Positions 1 through 7,068 of a DNA stretch of 10,731 bases are shown here, piece after piece; position 1 is the stretch's first letter, and each line of letters opens with the position of its first letter. Made by a program: the position numbers and the translations under genes. This DNA is from Clostridia bacterium. Lineage in GTDB: Bacteria > Bacillota_A > Clostridia > Christensenellales > Borkfalkiaceae. Where the stretch lies: assembly GCA_017621955.1 (NCBI GenBank), contig JAGASB010000155.1, forward strand, positions 1 to 10,731, read 5' to 3'. The notes beneath the pieces were generated by a model, which saw nothing but the letters and a program-made list of their open reading frames with translations, was not told where the DNA came from and did not search any database.

Positions 1-99
1 TATTGCCAAAGCGAAGCCTATGAAATTCGCAATATGGCAGACTATATTGACAAAATGACACACGAACTTATGGATTTACAAGCGAGTGCGGTCAAATAA
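1..99 (+). CDS. C-terminal fragment of an unidentified protein
   Basis: The first 33 codons form an open frame ending in TAA at 97-99, so this is the last 32 residues of a gene that starts upstream of the window. The visible tail is hydrophilic, Met/Glu/Asp-rich and probably helical (it ends ...HELMDLQASAVK). No domain can be recognised from so little. Only 17 nt separate its stop from the TTG start of the next gene, and that gap is filled by the next gene's ribosome binding site. The fragment is therefore very likely an upstream member of the same operon. Frame and stop are seen directly; the function is unknown. Confidence 0.6.
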   Translation, partial: YCQSEAYEIRNMADYIDKMTHELMDLQASAVK

Positions 100-103
100 A
101 AAA

Positions 104-109
104 AAGGAG
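104..109 (+). promoter_or_regulatory. Ribosome binding site deciding the TTG start at 117
   Basis: AAGGAG lies 7 nt before TTG at 117-119. It supports TTG over the next in-frame ATG (144), which has no such site and would remove the basic n-region of the signal peptide. The site follows a run of eight A residues (98-105). Confidence 0.75.
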
Positions 110-116
110 AAGAAAA

Positions 117-1643
117 TTGAAAAAGACTAAAAACAAACTGCTTATGACGGTATTGGCTCTTGCCTTTACCGTGTTGGGTTGCGGTGCGTTGATGGGCAAT
201 GCAAGTGGCACTACGGCATTTGCAGCAGAGGCGGATAATGTTTGCGCTCACGAATACGAAACATTTGAATATGCCCCTACTTGTACGAATAATGGTTTTA
301 CCGAATACACGTGTTCTCTTTGTGGAGACGTGTACCGAGACAACTACGTACAAGCTACGGGGCATAATTACACCGATGTTGTAATAGAACCGACTTGTAC
401 GCATAAAGGCTTTACCGCTCATTTTTGTAATGTGTGTGGCTATGAATATGCAGATAGTTATGTAGAAGCGACGGGACATACTTACGATGACGTAATAGTA
501 GACCCGACGTGTACCGAACAAGGATACACAACGCATACCTGTCTTGTGTGCGAGTATTTCTATGTAGACAGCGTTGTTCCTGAAAACGGACACGACTATG
601 AATTGGAAATCAAGGAAGTAAGCTGTACTGAGGGTGGATATACGACCTATACCTGTCTTGTGTGCGAGTATTCTTATCAAGATAATATCGTAGAAGCGAC
701 GGGGCATAGCCATCAAGAAAGTAAAGTTGAACCCACTTGTGTTTCTTACGGGTTTACAGTACACCTTTGCTCCGACTGTGGAGATAGATATGTAAGTGAT
801 TATGTAAAACCCGTAGGGCATACGTTTGAAGATACCGTGTATGAAGCGACGGCAGATAGCATTGGATACACCAAGCATCAATGTAGTGTGTGTGATTACA
901 GTTATTTATCGGACTATGTAACGAGTGGAGACAATGGATATACGCAACTTCCCGAAGAACCCGAAGTTCCCGTAGAGCCTGAACAACCTACGGAACCCAT
1001 TGAACCTATTGAACCCGAAGAACCTACCGAACCGAGTGAACCTACTGACCCCGAAAACCCTGACTTGGGCGGCGGTGAAGAAGAGAATCCCGATAACGTA
1101 GGTGGAGAAACGGAAACGCACGAGTATGTATTCGGTTATCAGTACGATAACGAAAGCAAACTTTTAACGATTACATACGACTGTGAATGTGGCGAAACGT
1201 ATAACGGCGCAATTCAGTTTTTTATTACTGACAGCGCAGAGAATACGACGGTTGAAGTGTTGAACGGAAACGGAAGTATTGATTTTACGGACAAGCAAGA
1301 CGATTACACGGTAATTGTTATTGAAGAATCGGGTAACGTTATCGGCGTGCTTGATGTCAAGAACAAGGTAGAAGAACCTGTTGTTCCCGTAGAACCTGAC
1401 GTTCCGAGTGAACCTGACGAACCGAACGAGCCGAGCGATACTACTGAGCCTGAAAAACCCGTAGAACCTAACGAGCCTACCGAACCTGAAACGCCTAACG
1501 AAGATAAAGAAGAAAAGGGGAATAGTTCATTACTTCCCGTACTCTTGGTAATCTTTGTGGTACTCGGTATCGGTGGTGCAGTAACATATATTCTCATCAA
1601 AAAGAACAAAAACAAAAATAAAAAAGAAAAAGGAGATAAGTAA
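117..1643 (+). CDS. Secreted, membrane-anchored Cys-repeat surface protein
   Basis: A 508-residue protein starting at TTG. Residues 1-36 look like a signal peptide: a basic Lys-rich start, a hydrophobic core around 8-27, and a likely signal peptidase I site at AFA|A (34-37). Residues 54 to about 275 hold six tandem repeats of exactly 38 residues, with the pattern PTC-x3-G(F/Y)T-x3-C-x2-C...V-x3-GH. Two Pro/Glu-rich linkers (about 279-316 and 417-465) flank a roughly 80-residue beta-type segment (335-415). A single hydrophobic helix (about 472-494) and a Lys/Asn-rich tail end the protein, giving an N-out, C-in surface protein. There is no LPXTG motif, so membrane rather than sortase anchoring is likely. 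It lies just upstream of the pilin genes and shares its Cys repeats with the large protein at 7058-10321. I infer a surface adhesin or accessory protein of the conjugation machine; no named family is recognised with certainty. A lipobox-like Cys (VLGC, C22) is a weaker alternative processing site. Confidence 0.85.
   Translation: MKKTKNKLLMTVLALAFTVLGCGALMGNASGTTAFAAEADNVCAHEYETFEYAPTCTNNGFTEYTCSLCGDVYRDNYVQATGHNYTDVVIEPTCTHKGFTAHFCNVCGYEYADSYVEATGHTYDDVIVDPTCTEQGYTTHTCLVCEYFYVDSVVPENGHDYELEIKEVSCTEGGYTTYTCLVCEYSYQDNIVEATGHSHQESKVEPTCVSYGFTVHLCSDCGDRYVSDYVKPVGHTFEDTVYEATADSIGYTKHQCSVCDYSYLSDYVTSGDNGYTQLPEEPEVPVEPEQPTEPIEPIEPEEPTEPSEPTDPENPDLGGGEEENPDNVGGETETHEYVFGYQYDNESKLLTITYDCECGETYNGAIQFFITDSAENTTVEVLNGNGSIDFTDKQDDYTVIVIEESGNVIGVLDVKNKVEEPVVPVEPDVPSEPDEPNEPSDTTEPEKPVEPNEPTEPETPNEDKEEKGNSSLLPVLLVIFVVLGIGGAVTYILIKKNKNKNKKEKGDK
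276..941 (+). repeat. Six tandem 114-bp (38-residue) Cys-repeat units in the surface protein
   Basis: Units start at residues 54, 92, 130, 168, 206 and 244, an exact 38-residue spacing. Units 1-5 carry three Cys and a GH motif, a possible CCCH metal-binding or structural set. Unit 6 has lost the first Cys (ATADSIG in place of PTCxxxG) and the terminal GH. Part of the repetition persists at DNA level: a stretch of about 20 nt beginning ACCTGTCTTGTGTGCGAG near 537 recurs 114 nt later near 651, so units 3 and 4 are the most recently duplicated or homogenised. Confidence 0.85.
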
Positions 1644-1646
1644 TTT

Positions 1647-1979
1647 ATGATGAATTTATTGGCGGCTACCACTCTTAACGATAGCTTGAGTGGTATTGTA
1701 ACTAAGTTGAACGAATTGATGGATTCGTTTTGGATTTACATCGTTTTAGCGATGGCAGCAGTAGTAGTGGTTTGGGGTGCCTACGTAGGTATCAAGATTG
1801 CTATTGCACACAGAAACGAGGACAAAATCAATTCTCGTGATATGATTAAAAACTTAATCATCGGTATCGTGATAATGTTTGTTATCGCAATGGGCGCACC
1901 CCTTCTCATCGAAGGTCTCGGTGCGTGGGTTGGCATCTCTGCACCTACTACGGGTGCGGCAGTATTGCCTGTTGTATAA
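1647..1979 (+). CDS. VirB2-like pilin, copy 1
   Basis: A 110-residue protein with no classical signal peptide. A 28-residue amphipathic N-terminus is followed by a membrane helix (about 29-54), a short charged loop containing AHRNEDKINSRD (about 54-65), and a second helix (about 70-92) ending in GAPLLIEGL. Two hydrophobic helices joined by a basic loop, with both termini outside, is the VirB2/TrbC pilin topology, and the position before VirB6- and VirB4-like genes agrees. I recall Mycoplasma ICE pilin-like proteins (the Mbov_0395 type) as probable relatives. The next gene encodes a paralogue; I count about 81 identical residues over 99. This copy carries 11 extra C-terminal residues (PTTGAAVLPVV), which could be a processed tail. 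The AGGAGA site at 1631-1636 lies inside the end of the preceding gene, 10 nt before this ATG, so translation is probably coupled. ATG 1650 is a possible alternative start. Confidence 0.85.
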   Translation: MMNLLAATTLNDSLSGIVTKLNELMDSFWIYIVLAMAAVVVVWGAYVGIKIAIAHRNEDKINSRDMIKNLIIGIVIMFVIAMGAPLLIEGLGAWVGISAPTTGAAVLPVV

Positions 1980-1997
1980 GAAAGGAGGTATAAGAGT

Positions 1998-2297
1998 ATG
2001 ACTAATCTTTTAGCGGCTAAAACTTTGAACGAAAGTTTAGCGGAAATTGTTGCTAATATCAGCACTTTGATGGACAGTTTTTGGATTTACATTGTACTTG
2101 CACTTGCGGCAGTTGTCGTAATTTGGGGTGCATACGTAGGTATCAAAATCGCCATTGCTCATAAGAACGAAGAGAAAATTAATGCACGTGATATGATTAA
2201 AAACCTTATTATCGGTATCATTATCATTTTCGTTGTTGCTATGGGCGCTCCGCTTCTCATTGAAGGTCTCGGCGCTTGGGTTGGCATTAGCGCATAA
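1998..2297 (+). CDS. VirB2-like pilin, copy 2
   Basis: A 99-residue two-helix pilin-like protein and tandem paralogue of the gene before it. It has the same helix-loop-helix plan, the loop AHKNEEKINARD, and GAPLLIEGL in helix 2, but stops at GISA without the extra tail of copy 1. Most differences lie in the stretch before helix 1 (residues 15-23), which would be outside the membrane; the helices differ mainly by conservative exchanges. It has the best ribosome binding site in the window, AAAGGAGGT at 1981-1989, 8 nt from ATG, consistent with high expression. A strong terminator follows, which fits an abundant structural subunit. Family role: polymerises into, or forms, the conjugative pilus or conduit. 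Whether both copies go into one filament or are used alternatively cannot be told from sequence. Confidence 0.85.
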   Translation: MTNLLAAKTLNESLAEIVANISTLMDSFWIYIVLALAAVVVIWGAYVGIKIAIAHKNEEKINARDMIKNLIIGIIIIFVVAMGAPLLIEGLGAWVGISA

Positions 2298-2314
2298 GCT
2301 AATACCTAAAACGG

Positions 2315-2347
2315 AAAGGCGGCAAGAGATTTCTTGTCGCCTTTTTT
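2315..2347 (+). terminator. Intrinsic terminator inside the operon, after the two pilin genes
   Basis: A hairpin with a stem of about 13 bp (AAAGGCGGCAAGA paired with TCTTGTCGCCTTT, one G-U pair), a GATT loop (2328-2331) and a T-run to 2347. It sits 17 nt after the second pilin stop and 20 nt before the next start. No convincing promoter fits in the remaining 20 nt, so downstream genes probably depend on read-through. That would set pilin mRNA above channel and ATPase mRNA. Confidence 0.85.
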
Positions 2348-2357
2348 ATTAAAATGT

Positions 2358-2362
2358 GAGGG
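2358..2362 (+). promoter_or_regulatory. Ribosome binding site deciding the ATG start at 2368
   Basis: GAGGG lies 5 nt before ATG 2368. An in-frame GTG at 2356 would add four residues but is preceded only by T/A-rich terminator sequence with no Shine-Dalgarno motif, so ATG 2368 is preferred. The site is weaker than those of the pilin genes. Confidence 0.65.
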
Positions 2363-2367
2363 CAATA

Positions 2368-3213
2368 ATGGAGAAAACTATAAATAAATCAAAATCGTTG
2401 TTCCTTTTCGTGATTATGTTTCTTCTCGCTATATCAATGTTCGGAGGGGGAACAGTAACGGCAAATGCTCAAACAGTAGAAAGCAATTACACGGTGCAAG
2501 ATATTATTGATAATACGGTATTCGTAACTTTTAGAAAAGGGGATACAGCAGAAAGAGGTAAATACATTATTGCCTGCTATTATGTTCCGAACGAATATTA
2601 TGACACTTCGTTTACATACGGCGTTGTTATCTTCCCGAAAGATTACGGTTTGAAATACAACCTAACGGCAGATTACCATAAGCAAGCTGAAGCAAATGGT
2701 GCGGCAATAGCCGATGTAGTTGCCACCAAAGGGCTTCCCGAAGAAAACGGATATGGTATTAACTGTGGTTTGTCAAAAATCTACGAGGGAAACTTATCGA
2801 GAACATTTTGCTTTATTTTCTATGCAAAAGATGCAGACGGAAATATAGCGTATATGAACAAACCGCAATTTGCTGACTATGAAAGTTTGGACGTAGGCGA
2901 AATGACGTTGGAAGAACTATTAAACAAAACTGAACTTGCGACGGATATGCAAGGAAGTTTCAAAACGATAATTCTTAAAATTCAAGAACTTGTAAATTCT
3001 ATATGGATTTATGTGGTAATTGCAATGTCGTCCGTCGTTGTTGTATGGGCGCTTTATATAGGAATTAGAGTAATTATAGCACAAAAAAATGAAGAGAAAA
3101 TCAATGCTCGTGGGATGCTGAAAGGACTGCTAATTGGCGTAATCGTAATGTTTGTTATAGCAGTAGGTGCGCCGCTTTTAATTAACGGTTTATCACATTG
3201 GGTAACTTGGTAA
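2368..3213 (+). CDS. Exported protein with a C-terminal VirB2-like pilin module
   Basis: A 281-residue protein from ATG 2368. Residues 1-34 are a signal peptide (KSK n-region, hydrophobic core, probable cleavage ANA|Q). Residues 35 to about 190 form an extracytoplasmic, probably beta-rich domain I do not recognise; it has three Cys in the contexts IIACYY, INCGL and TFCFIF. Residues of about 195-281 repeat the pilin plan of the two preceding genes: SIWIYVV...VVVVWALYIGIR helix, cytoplasmic loop AQKNEEKINARGM, then a second helix with GVIVMFVIAVGAPLLINGL. The similarity to the small pilins is obvious by eye along the whole module. Topology prediction places the N-terminal domain outside the cell. 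It could be a minor pilin, a pilus tip or base subunit, or a pilin-like anchor for a channel-associated domain. It follows the terminator at 2315-2347 and lies 10 nt before the VirB6-like gene, suggesting lower expression than the small pilins. Confidence 0.85.
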   Translation: MEKTINKSKSLFLFVIMFLLAISMFGGGTVTANAQTVESNYTVQDIIDNTVFVTFRKGDTAERGKYIIACYYVPNEYYDTSFTYGVVIFPKDYGLKYNLTADYHKQAEANGAAIADVVATKGLPEENGYGINCGLSKIYEGNLSRTFCFIFYAKDADGNIAYMNKPQFADYESLDVGEMTLEELLNKTELATDMQGSFKTIILKIQELVNSIWIYVVIAMSSVVVVWALYIGIRVIIAQKNEEKINARGMLKGLLIGVIVMFVIAVGAPLLINGLSHWVTW

Positions 3214-3223
3214 GGAGGATAAA

Positions 3224-4423
3224 ATGCTTATATTTTTTCAAGAACTAATAATGCTTTTATTCTTGTGGTTTTTAAGACTAATAGATGGAATTATGGAAAT
3301 ATTCTCTGCGATTGCAGGGGTTACGGACGTTACAGTAAACGGACAAAGAGTGAATATAATCGAATACCTGATAGGAGATTCGACAGTTGGTACAATCTTT
3401 TGGTGTGTATTCATATTGGCAGTAGGGCTGACTTGTATTTTCGGTATAGTTGCTCTCGTAAAAAATATGATTGCAAACAATAGAAACGTATCGTCGATTA
3501 TCGGCAAAATCGGTTTGGCGTTACTTGGAACAATGGCAATGCTTACCGTTGTAATCTTGGGTATTCTTATCTCAAACTCGATATTAACGCTTGTAGCGGA
3601 AATTTTCCAAATAGGGAATACAACCAAACTTTCCAACGCATTATTTAATACTTGTGTAGGTGAGTGGCTTAACGGATATTCTTTTGCGGAAGTAGATATA
3701 ACAAGTTGTAGTGTATCCACGATAATGGGCGACTACAACGCTACCGCTTTTGGTATATGGCCCACATCGTGGAAAGGAAACGGAATGATAAACCCTGATA
3801 CGTTCCTTTATTTACCGTCTATGGTTGCATCTATCGCCTTAGTGATTGCACTTATAGTGGCAATTATAAATCTTGCAAAACGCATTTATGAAATTGTACT
3901 TATGTATATCGTTATGCCTGTATCTATGGCAACTTTACCATTGGACGATGGGGCAAGATTTAAGGTGTGGAGAGAGACTTTTGTAACGAAGATAATTCTT
4001 GCGTATGGAACTGTATTTTCAGTCAATATTTTCATCTTGCTATTACCGTTAATTACAAAAATGCACATAGACGGGGTAGGCAGTTTCGGTAATTCAATGT
4101 TCCTTATCTTTATGATAATCGGGGGAACTATGGTAATTCCCGCAGGTCAATCCCTATTTGCAAGATTGTTCGGTCAAGCTGACGATATGCACGCAGGTGG
4201 TAGCTTCTTACACAGCGCTTTCTACGGAGGACGTATTGCAAGTGCTTTAACGTTTGGTGCGGCGTTCAAACTTATAAAAGGTGGTATTGGCGCAGGAAAA
4301 GGAATTGCTAACAAGATAAAAGAATCTAAGAACAAAAAGAGTGAATCCGCAGACGATTCGGATAAGTTCAACGAAGAGAACACGTCTGACGGTTCGGGAA
4401 ATACTGATGGAGGTAGTGAATAA
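3224..4423 (+). CDS. VirB6/TrbL-like polytopic channel protein of the T4SS
   Basis: A 399-residue integral membrane protein with strong hydrophobic segments near residues 3-30, 60-82, 92-120, 197-220, 226-243, 256-280 and 290-312, and a weaker one near 330-350. A hydrophilic region at about 125-190 sits between the third and fourth; the C-terminal tail (about 355-399) is Lys-rich and then Asp/Ser/Glu/Gly-rich. The central stretch with LAKRIYEIVLMYIVMPVSMA, followed by a soluble amphipathic portion and another helix, resembles the conserved core of Gram-positive VirB6/TrbL proteins, and I recall the Mycoplasma ICE Mbov_0396-type proteins as a likely relation. In these systems the protein forms or lines the inner-membrane translocation channel together with VirB4. 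Start ATG 3224 has AAGGAGG at 3212-3218, overlapping the preceding stop. The end overlaps the VirB4 start by one base (TAATG), a sign of translational coupling. The family assignment rests on topology and context rather than a single diagnostic motif. Confidence 0.75.
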   Translation: MLIFFQELIMLLFLWFLRLIDGIMEIFSAIAGVTDVTVNGQRVNIIEYLIGDSTVGTIFWCVFILAVGLTCIFGIVALVKNMIANNRNVSSIIGKIGLALLGTMAMLTVVILGILISNSILTLVAEIFQIGNTTKLSNALFNTCVGEWLNGYSFAEVDITSCSVSTIMGDYNATAFGIWPTSWKGNGMINPDTFLYLPSMVASIALVIALIVAIINLAKRIYEIVLMYIVMPVSMATLPLDDGARFKVWRETFVTKIILAYGTVFSVNIFILLLPLITKMHIDGVGSFGNSMFLIFMIIGGTMVIPAGQSLFARLFGQADDMHAGGSFLHSAFYGGRIASALTFGAAFKLIKGGIGAGKGIANKIKESKNKKSESADDSDKFNEENTSDGSGNTDGGSE

Positions 4424-7068
4424 TGCGTATAATTCCCAAAAAAATTAAGGTAAAGAATACGGTATGGAAATGCTATTCGATGCCTGACATTATCGTTGCT
4501 CTCGTTGTGTTCGCTATTATCTTTATTAGTGTAACGGCAGGGAATTGGGGCTTTGCAATCGTAATGGGCTTAGCGGCAGTCATTATGTTTATGCCTACGA
4601 GCGACGGTATATTTTACTCGTGTATTATGGAGAACATTAAGTTCCTAATATCTAAGAAGAAATACACAAAAGATGCCGCAAAGGAAAAAGAGCGTATTGA
4701 TACGCTTGTATCCTTAAAAGATATAAAGGAAAACGGCTTACTTGAATACAATAATGGCTACTATGGTCGTGTTATTAAGGTAGGTCAAAAGAACTTCGGT
4801 ATTGAGGACATAGTTCAGCAAAACATTGACATCAATTATCTTGCAAATGCTTTTAAGTTTCTCGACGGAACGCAAATGGCAGACATTGTTAAGATAGACC
4901 GTCCTGTAAACCTTGACTCGTTTTCGGGAGAGGTGTTTGAAAGACTTTCGGCAGTAAAAGAGGGGTTTGACTCGGAAGAGATTAAGAAGATTAAGACTAA
5001 TCTTTTACAAGAAAGAATTGATAGAATTGACAAACTGAACAATATCCGTAAACAGTACATTTCAGATTATTACGTGGTTGTGTACGGAAGAAATGAAATC
5101 GACCTTGAAAACAACACGGTAAATATCGCATCAGAAATCAATAAATGCGGTATTGAAACGAAAATTTTAGGTCGTAGAGAAACTGCTATTTTCTTGAAGT
5201 ACAGTTTTTCCCGTAACTTTGATGAAAGGGAAGTAAAGAATATTAAGGACGAAGATTTGCTTGATTGGGTAAAGCCTAAGGAAGTTGAGTTCAAGTCAAA
5301 CCGTTATACGATTGACGGTACGGAAGCGGCAGTATTATCTATTGCAGATTATCCGTTAAGAGTTAAAAATGCTTGGGGTGCAGACCTTTTCAATATACCT
5401 AATACAAAGGTAGTTATGCACATAAAACCCGTAGACAAATACAAAGCAATAAAACGCATTGATAAGGTTATTGGCGAAATGGAAACAAAGCAAATCTTAT
5501 CTGAAAAGGCAAGTGAAGCGAACAGCGCCGAAACGCATAGAGAAACAATGCACGCTCTTTTGGATAGTCTCCAAACTGAGAACGAATCACTCTTGGATGT
5601 AACGCTCACGGTAACGGCATACAACTACTTAGACGATACGAACTATAAAAAGAAAGTACGTCGTTCTATGCTAACGGGAAATTTCAAACCGTCTATGCTT
5701 TACGGTATGCAAGTAGAAGCCTTTAAGAGTGCAAACATTTCACCCACGTCAACGCTTAGCAACTATGAACGTGGTATCAACAGTTCGTCGTTGGCGGCGG
5801 TTTTCCCGTTTGTAAGGACGTTTGTAATGGATAAGGGCGGTTATATGCTTGGCGAGAATAAGAGTAACCATTATCCCTTTATCTTTAACCTTTGGAAACG
5901 TGGCAATCTTTATCAAAACTCTAACGGTTTTGTAATTGGTAAGTCAGGCTCAGGTAAGTCATATTTCTTGAAAAACCTTATTCTTAATGAGTGGGCTAAT
6001 GATACAAGAATTATCGTACTTGACCCCGAAGCCGAGTATTTGAACGTAACCCGAAATCTCTCAGGCAATATTATTGACGTTGGTAATGCAAAAGAGGGTA
6101 GAATTAACCCTTTCCATATCTACAAGGTGTTGACCGAAGATGGAAATACGGCAGACCCCGTTGTAACGTTCAATACGCATCTTAAAATGCTCGAATCTTT
6201 CTTTAAGATAGTGTTTGTTGGTGCTTCTTCGGACGTTATTGAACTTATCAATAATTTGGCAGTTGAAACGTATGAACGAAAAGGTATTTCGGAAGCAACG
6301 GACTGTACCGAATTTACCCCTGAACAGTTCCCGACTTTTAGCGATATGTACGAAACACTTATGCTAAAAGATAGGGAAACAATGGATGCGCTTACGCTTA
6401 GAGATATGCGTACAGCAGAACTTTATTTGCAAAAGTTTGTGAAAGGACGTTATTCAGATATTTGGAACGCACCGTCTACATTGGAAGTGGATGCCGACCT
6501 TATCGACTTTAACTTTCAATCACTCTTTGCAAATAAGAATAATACCGTCGCTAATGCGCAGATGCTTCTCGTATTTAGATTTATAGAACAAGAAGTTATC
6601 AATGCAAGAGAACTCAATAAAAATGGTAAAAATCTTCGCACAATGATTGTTTGCGACGAGGCACACCTTTTCATTGATGCAAAGTTCCCGATAGCGTTGG
6701 ACTTTTTCTTCTCGATGAGTAAGCGTATTAGAAAATACGGTGGTAGTTTTATCCCTGCCACTCAGAATATTGCCGATTGGAACGCAAATGAAGAGTTAAG
6801 GGGAAAGACGAGTGCAATAATCAAAAATAGTCAATACACGTTTATTTTCAAACTTTCCGCACCCGATATGAAAGACGTTTTAGACGTATATAAGGTCGGA
6901 GAGAGTTTCAATGACGATGAACAGAGAATGATAATCTCGGCAATAACGGGACAGGCTTTCTTTATCGGCTCAACGGAACTAAGAACGAGCGTAAAAATAA
7001 TTTCAGGAGATTACGCTCAAACGCTCTTTAACGAGCAAAAACAAAAGGAGGAATTAAATGAAAACTAA
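4423..7068 (+). CDS. virB4: VirB4-type conjugation ATPase with VirB3/PrgI-like N-terminus
   Basis: An 881-residue protein. Residues 1-60 hold a basic start and two hydrophobic helices (about 22-38 and 43-57), resembling the small VirB3/PrgI-type membrane protein that is a separate gene in many Gram-positive systems. The following part up to about residue 490 matches the N-terminal VirB4 region in size and position. The ATPase domain has Walker A GKSGSGKS at 506-513, Walker B MIVCDEAH with D745 and E746, and the downstream PATQN motif near 778-782, all as expected for VirB4/TraE hexameric ATPases. It energises substrate transfer and pilus assembly at the cytoplasmic face of the membrane. GGAGG at 4409-4413 lies 9 nt before the start, inside the end of the VirB6-like gene, and the gene ends 11 nt inside the next one. 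All catalytic residues are present, so it should be active. I recall the Mycoplasma ICE Mbov_0397-type ATPase as a likely relative. Confidence 0.95.
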   Translation: MRIIPKKIKVKNTVWKCYSMPDIIVALVVFAIIFISVTAGNWGFAIVMGLAAVIMFMPTSDGIFYSCIMENIKFLISKKKYTKDAAKEKERIDTLVSLKDIKENGLLEYNNGYYGRVIKVGQKNFGIEDIVQQNIDINYLANAFKFLDGTQMADIVKIDRPVNLDSFSGEVFERLSAVKEGFDSEEIKKIKTNLLQERIDRIDKLNNIRKQYISDYYVVVYGRNEIDLENNTVNIASEINKCGIETKILGRRETAIFLKYSFSRNFDEREVKNIKDEDLLDWVKPKEVEFKSNRYTIDGTEAAVLSIADYPLRVKNAWGADLFNIPNTKVVMHIKPVDKYKAIKRIDKVIGEMETKQILSEKASEANSAETHRETMHALLDSLQTENESLLDVTLTVTAYNYLDDTNYKKKVRRSMLTGNFKPSMLYGMQVEAFKSANISPTSTLSNYERGINSSSLAAVFPFVRTFVMDKGGYMLGENKSNHYPFIFNLWKRGNLYQNSNGFVIGKSGSGKSYFLKNLILNEWANDTRIIVLDPEAEYLNVTRNLSGNIIDVGNAKEGRINPFHIYKVLTEDGNTADPVVTFNTHLKMLESFFKIVFVGASSDVIELINNLAVETYERKGISEATDCTEFTPEQFPTFSDMYETLMLKDRETMDALTLRDMRTAELYLQKFVKGRYSDIWNAPSTLEVDADLIDFNFQSLFANKNNTVANAQMLLVFRFIEQEVINARELNKNGKNLRTMIVCDEAHLFIDAKFPIALDFFFSMSKRIRKYGGSFIPATQNIADWNANEELRGKTSAIIKNSQYTFIFKLSAPDMKDVLDVYKVGESFNDDEQRMIISAITGQAFFIGSTELRTSVKIISGDYAQTLFNEQKQKEELNEN

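Noticed and set aside
174..182. Lipobox-like VLGC in the signal peptide of the 508-residue protein
   Set aside because: Leu at the -2 position is unusual, a good signal peptidase I site (AFA|A) follows, and the protein already has a C-terminal membrane anchor. Kept only as an alternative.
42..881. Long minus-strand open frame opposite the Cys-repeat region
   Set aside because: It is antisense to a well-supported repeat protein with signal peptide and ribosome binding site. The openness comes from the repetitive codon pattern of the + strand gene; no ribosome binding site or sensible protein is visible.
276..941. Regular 114-bp period as a possible CRISPR array or DNA-level regulatory repeat
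   Set aside because: The period is exactly 38 codons in frame, conservation follows protein residues (Cys, Gly, GH), and there are no short identical repeats with unique spacers.
1940..1956. Small hairpin GCACC...GGTGC near the end of pilin 1
   Set aside because: Only a 5-bp stem inside coding sequence with no T-run; not a terminator.
1980..1997. TATAAG in the gap between the two pilin genes as a -10 box
   Set aside because: No -35 element at suitable spacing, and the bases are part of the spacer next to a strong ribosome binding site.
2356..2358. GTG start for the 281-residue pilin-fusion protein
   Set aside because: No Shine-Dalgarno motif precedes it, whereas ATG 2368 has GAGGG 5 nt upstream, overlapping this GTG.
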